The position numbers were made by a program, and so were the translations under genes. Under the pieces are notes generated by a model that saw nothing but the letters and a program-made list of their open reading frames with translations, was not told where the DNA came from and made no database searches. A DNA stretch of 64,000 nucleotides from the NCBI GenBank assembly GCA_030549775.1, contig CM060173.1:31614110-31678109 (forward strand), written 5' to 3'. Every line of letters begins with the position of its first letter. Position 1 is the first letter of the stretch. Source of the DNA: Tamarix chinensis (taxonomy: Eukaryota > Streptophyta > Magnoliopsida > Caryophyllales > Tamaricaceae). Below are positions 61,171 to 64,000 of this stretch, piece after piece.

Positions 61171-61439
61171 ACACATGCTCGCCACACAAGTAATATAAAA
61201 ATCGTTACTAATCACATCATACGTCAAGAATCTCATAGCTACAGAGTATGAACCAATGCCTAAGCAAGCTACCCCAACTGCTTTGAATTTTAGCACACCA
61301 AAAGTCTTCAGCTTATTTTCCTAAAAAAATATATTTTATTGCAACAAGTATAGCATAGACACACAATAAAAGAATAACTAGTAAAACATCACATACCAAT
61401 GTTTGAGTCCACCAAAGAGACTACATCTCTTCAATAAAA

Positions 61440-62070
61440 AATAAAATAAAATAGAATACCATAAGAAGAAGGAGGAGGAGGAGGTAAGTGATGGGTTGTA
61501 AGGAGAAGGTGTGTTTGCTAGTGTGACACAGAAAGGGATGGTTGTGGTGATAATGTGTGTGGTGTTGGCATGGGATGGTGATGGTTTGAAAGGAAGTGAA
61601 CTAAATGGAGCCAAGAGAGAGGGAGTAGGGAAGGGAGACGTAGGAGGTTGGTGGGGAAGTGAACATGTGTATGTATATATGCACATAGATGATGGTGATA
61701 GGGTATGGCTTAGTTGAAGTGATGGGGAAGGCTTAGTGGGTTTGATAGAGAGGTAAGGTAAGGGTGGGGGGTTTGTGGCATGAGAAGTGGAGGAAAATAG
61801 GGAGAGTGTTTGGTGGTGGAAAAAAAAGGGTATAATAGGTAGGGTAGAATGTGTTTGTTTTATTTTATTTTAGGTTTAGTTTGGTTAGGTTAGAGTACTA
61901 ATTAAGAGTAAATAAATCAAAAAGAAAAAAAATAAACCGGCCTATGTTAGGTTTAATAAGGAGGGAAAGAGGTAAATAATCAGGGAAAATATTTAAGAAA
62001 TTATTTGGGTATGGGTCAAATGTTATTAATAAAATAATTAGGCCAAGGTTTAAGAGTTAGTTTTTTTTTA
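61440..62070 (+). mobile_element. Long-LTR 3' fragment
   Basis: A G-rich low-complexity stretch followed by TTTAGTTTGGTTAGGTTAGAGTACTAATTAAGAG and later AATAATCAGGGAAAATATTT, AATTATTTGGGTATGGGTCAAA, matching the distal third of the 38,757-43,053 LTR family (compare 42,000-42,870). Both ends are missing. The minus frame at 61,378-61,686 is a composition artefact. Confidence 0.5.
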
Positions 62071-62689
62071 ATAAAAGGCTAAACGCCTAAAAGTAAAGGT
62101 TAATAAATATCATGGTGTTTGATTTATATCATACCTCACCTCATAAGTGAACATTGAATTTTATACATTGTCTGTCCTGATTAAATTAAAGTATATGTGT
62201 TTGATTCCCTCCGAAATTTACATTAATTAATCTATGGTATATCAATTACTAACTGAATGATCGAATCGTATCAATTTACACTTTTTCATTGGTGGATACG
62301 CACAAGACCAAAAATACACATATGATGAAATTGATGAAGTTAGAGGTGAATGGGACAAGTTCATGTGCTCACACACTCATTATTAGTGACCTACGTACAT
62401 ACATGTTCTAGTTTGTATCTCATATGTCTTATGTTTTTCTATACAATTGGAGATACACATCCATGCAAGCAAGTGTTTATTAGTTGTTGATATACAGTTA
62501 GGTTTTATGATCTACAAACTTTGACTTTAAAGTGTAGATCTACCAACTTTTGGGCACACCTACCAATTTCCATTCCTGGGATGAATATATGCATGAATTG
62601 GTGTTGTTTTACACATTGCAAATTTGGCAAATATTCAAACATACAACAATGTTTGAGGGATAGAAAAAAACTTCACAATTTATAAACAA
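62071..62689. other. CACTA 3' non-coding region, nothing recognised
   Basis: AT-rich DNA between the LTR fragment and the subterminal repeats. No gene or transposon end recognised. Confidence 0.3.
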
Positions 62690-63231
62690 GAAAATTACGT
62701 TTTAATAATGGTTCTTTTCTAAACCGTTATTAAAACCCTAATCTATTATATATTTCAAGCATTTTTAATAATGATTTTAACCAAAACTGTTATTAAAACA
62801 CAATTTCAGTAATGATTATTAGAAGAAAAAAACCATTGACAAACGTTGAATTACATGCTTATCAAATACTAATTAGGATATAATCATTATATAATTGCAT
62901 ATTTAATGTTAACATGTACATTTTAATAATGGTTGTGGGAGAAAACCATTATTAAATCATGCATTAAATTCTAATTATTAATTATTTTGGATTTTAATTA
63001 ATTTTTAATTAGGATTTAGTTAGATTTTTTAGGGTTTTATAGTTATTAAATGGTTTTTAGCTCAACCATTGTTAAAACAAGAATTTTGACCAAAATTTAA
63101 AAGATTTTTTAGATTTTTAATGATGGTTTTTAACCATTATTAAAGCTTTAATAATGTATGGTTCAATAATGGTTGAAAAACCTTATTAAAACCTTTTCGA
63201 AATTGTTATAAAAATTGTTTCTGGGGTGGTG
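62690..63231. repeat. CACTA right subterminal repeats and degenerate TIR
   Basis: At least six paired TTTAATAATGGTT / AACCATTATTAAA units, often as short hairpins, between 62,700 and 63,190. They end at TTTCTGGGGTGGTG. Confidence 0.75.
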
Positions 63232-64000
63232 GAACAACACTCACAAATTTTGGTAGAGGTTGAGGTGGAGAAAGGTATTAAAGAACATGTAGTTTTTTTT
63301 TAAGATCAAGTATGACGAAGAAAAAACCTAGTTGAGGCACGAAGCAAGGTTGGTGGTCAGGGAATTTGGCTAGAGATAAGGGGTTAATTATGATGAATTT
63401 TTCTCTCTATTGGTGAAGATAACATCCATTTATTTGATTTTGGGACTAGATGCTACTCTAGATTTAGAGGTGGAGAAAATTGACATCTAGACAACTTTTA
63501 TACACTAAGACCTCACATAGGATGTATAAATGGAACAACCGAAGGGTTTCAAGGTTAAAGGAAAAGAGGGTATGGTGTGCAAGCAAGTGAATAACTGGTA
63601 TGGAATTAAGCAAATGTTGAGGTAGTGGTACATGAAGTCCAAGTCATTCATGGCTTAATAGGGTTACAATAAGTCGTCAACATACCATTGCACATTCATG
63701 CAAAGTTTCAAGTCAACCAACTTCATCTTCTTACTTTTCTATATGGAAAACATGCTGATAGTGGAATATGATTAGAAACCAATTTCAAAGTTGAAATAAG
63801 ACTTGGCAAAGAATTTGAAAGACTTGGGTCATGCTAAGCAAATCCTGGGTATACACATCATGTGTGTTTATGCATAGGGAAATCTATGGTTATCTCAAGA
63901 GGAGTCTATAGAAAAGATACTCAAGAGATTCAACATGGAGTAGGCTATGTCAGTTGGTTGTCCTCTTTCCCCTAGTTTAGGTTGAGAAAGGCATCATGTT
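63232..64000 (+). pseudogene. Copia reverse transcriptase pseudogene, runs off the window
   Basis: Frame-corrected reading gives FKIKYDEEKT, HEARLVVREFG, SIYLILGLDATLDLEVEKID, YMEQPKGFKVKGKEGMVCK (with M-EQPKGF as the anchor), LGHAKQILGIHI and ESIEKILKRFNME, in copia RT order. The YVDD box has become YMEN, and many stops are present, so it is dead. It begins right at the CACTA edge and continues beyond 64,000. It overlaps in RT coverage with the fragment at 51,449-52,110, so the two are not halves of one split copy. Confidence 0.82.

Larger units (their letters stand above)
53284..63231 (+). mobile_element. CACTA (En/Spm) transposon, about 9.9 kb, with nested insertions
   Basis: The left end CACTACTACAAAAATG (53,284-53,299) is the canonical plant CACTA terminal repeat. 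The right end TTTCTGGGGTGGTG (63,218-63,231) is a degenerate inverted counterpart, matching 10 of 14 positions. Both ends carry subterminal AATAATGGTT/AACCATTATT repeats, densest at 62,690-63,200. Inside are an unrecognised frame (55,849-56,458), a TNP2-type transposase relic (56,654-59,805), and nested copia, MITE and long-LTR pieces. I see no 3-bp target duplication: left flank TGT, right flank GAA. The flanks differ in kind (LTR versus copia RT), so one end was rearranged or the right end is mis-set. Confidence 0.75.

Overview
The window is nuclear DNA from a flowering plant. It is AT-rich, gene-poor and dominated by nested transposable elements: Ty1/copia, Ty3/gypsy and long-LTR retrotransposons, a LINE, a CACTA element and hAT MITEs. 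The single host protein gene I can support is an intronless plant group-S bZIP factor. The species cannot be named from the sequence. No prokaryotic features are present.

Layout. 1-3.7 kb: AT-rich DNA with a 5'-truncated LINE in a perfect 17-bp target duplication and a decayed OTU-protease-like gene. 3.7-7.75 kb: a solo long LTR with target duplication ATAGT. 8.2-9.1 kb: a decayed plant-mobile-domain gene. 9.2-12.66 kb: a second solo long LTR. 13.55-21.97 kb: a decayed copia element, itself invaded by another long LTR (about 15.8-19.3 kb). 22.0-44.25 kb: a tandem segmental duplication. Unit 2 (38,634-44,246) holds one clean 4.3-kb solo LTR. Unit 1 (22,004-38,637) has the same flanks and target duplication (AATGA), but its LTR is split by a young CRM-like gypsy element (25,358-32,511) and is followed by a foreign LTR fragment and a truncated second LTR copy. 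44.25-51.4 kb: low-copy DNA with the bZIP gene (48,366-48,959), a hAT MITE and a tRNA-Pro relic. 51.4-64 kb: copia RT debris and an LTR fragment, interrupted by a roughly 10-kb CACTA element with a decayed TNP2-type transposase and an unrecognised 200-codon block. The CACTA element has been invaded by a copia 3' end, a MITE and an LTR fragment. The right edge is another copia RT fragment.

How it fits together. Insertion order can be read from the nesting. The gypsy element is the youngest well-preserved one: its two 875-bp LTRs differ at about 13 positions by eye, and its polyprotein is broken by only two nonsense changes and one 1-nt frameshift. The older elements carry many stops, often at expected Trp or Gln codons, which suggests C-to-T decay of methylated DNA. 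I found no clear new biological system. The best candidates for novelty are the unrecognised frame in the CACTA element, whose only internal stops are TAG, and the duplicated locus with two fates of one LTR insertion.
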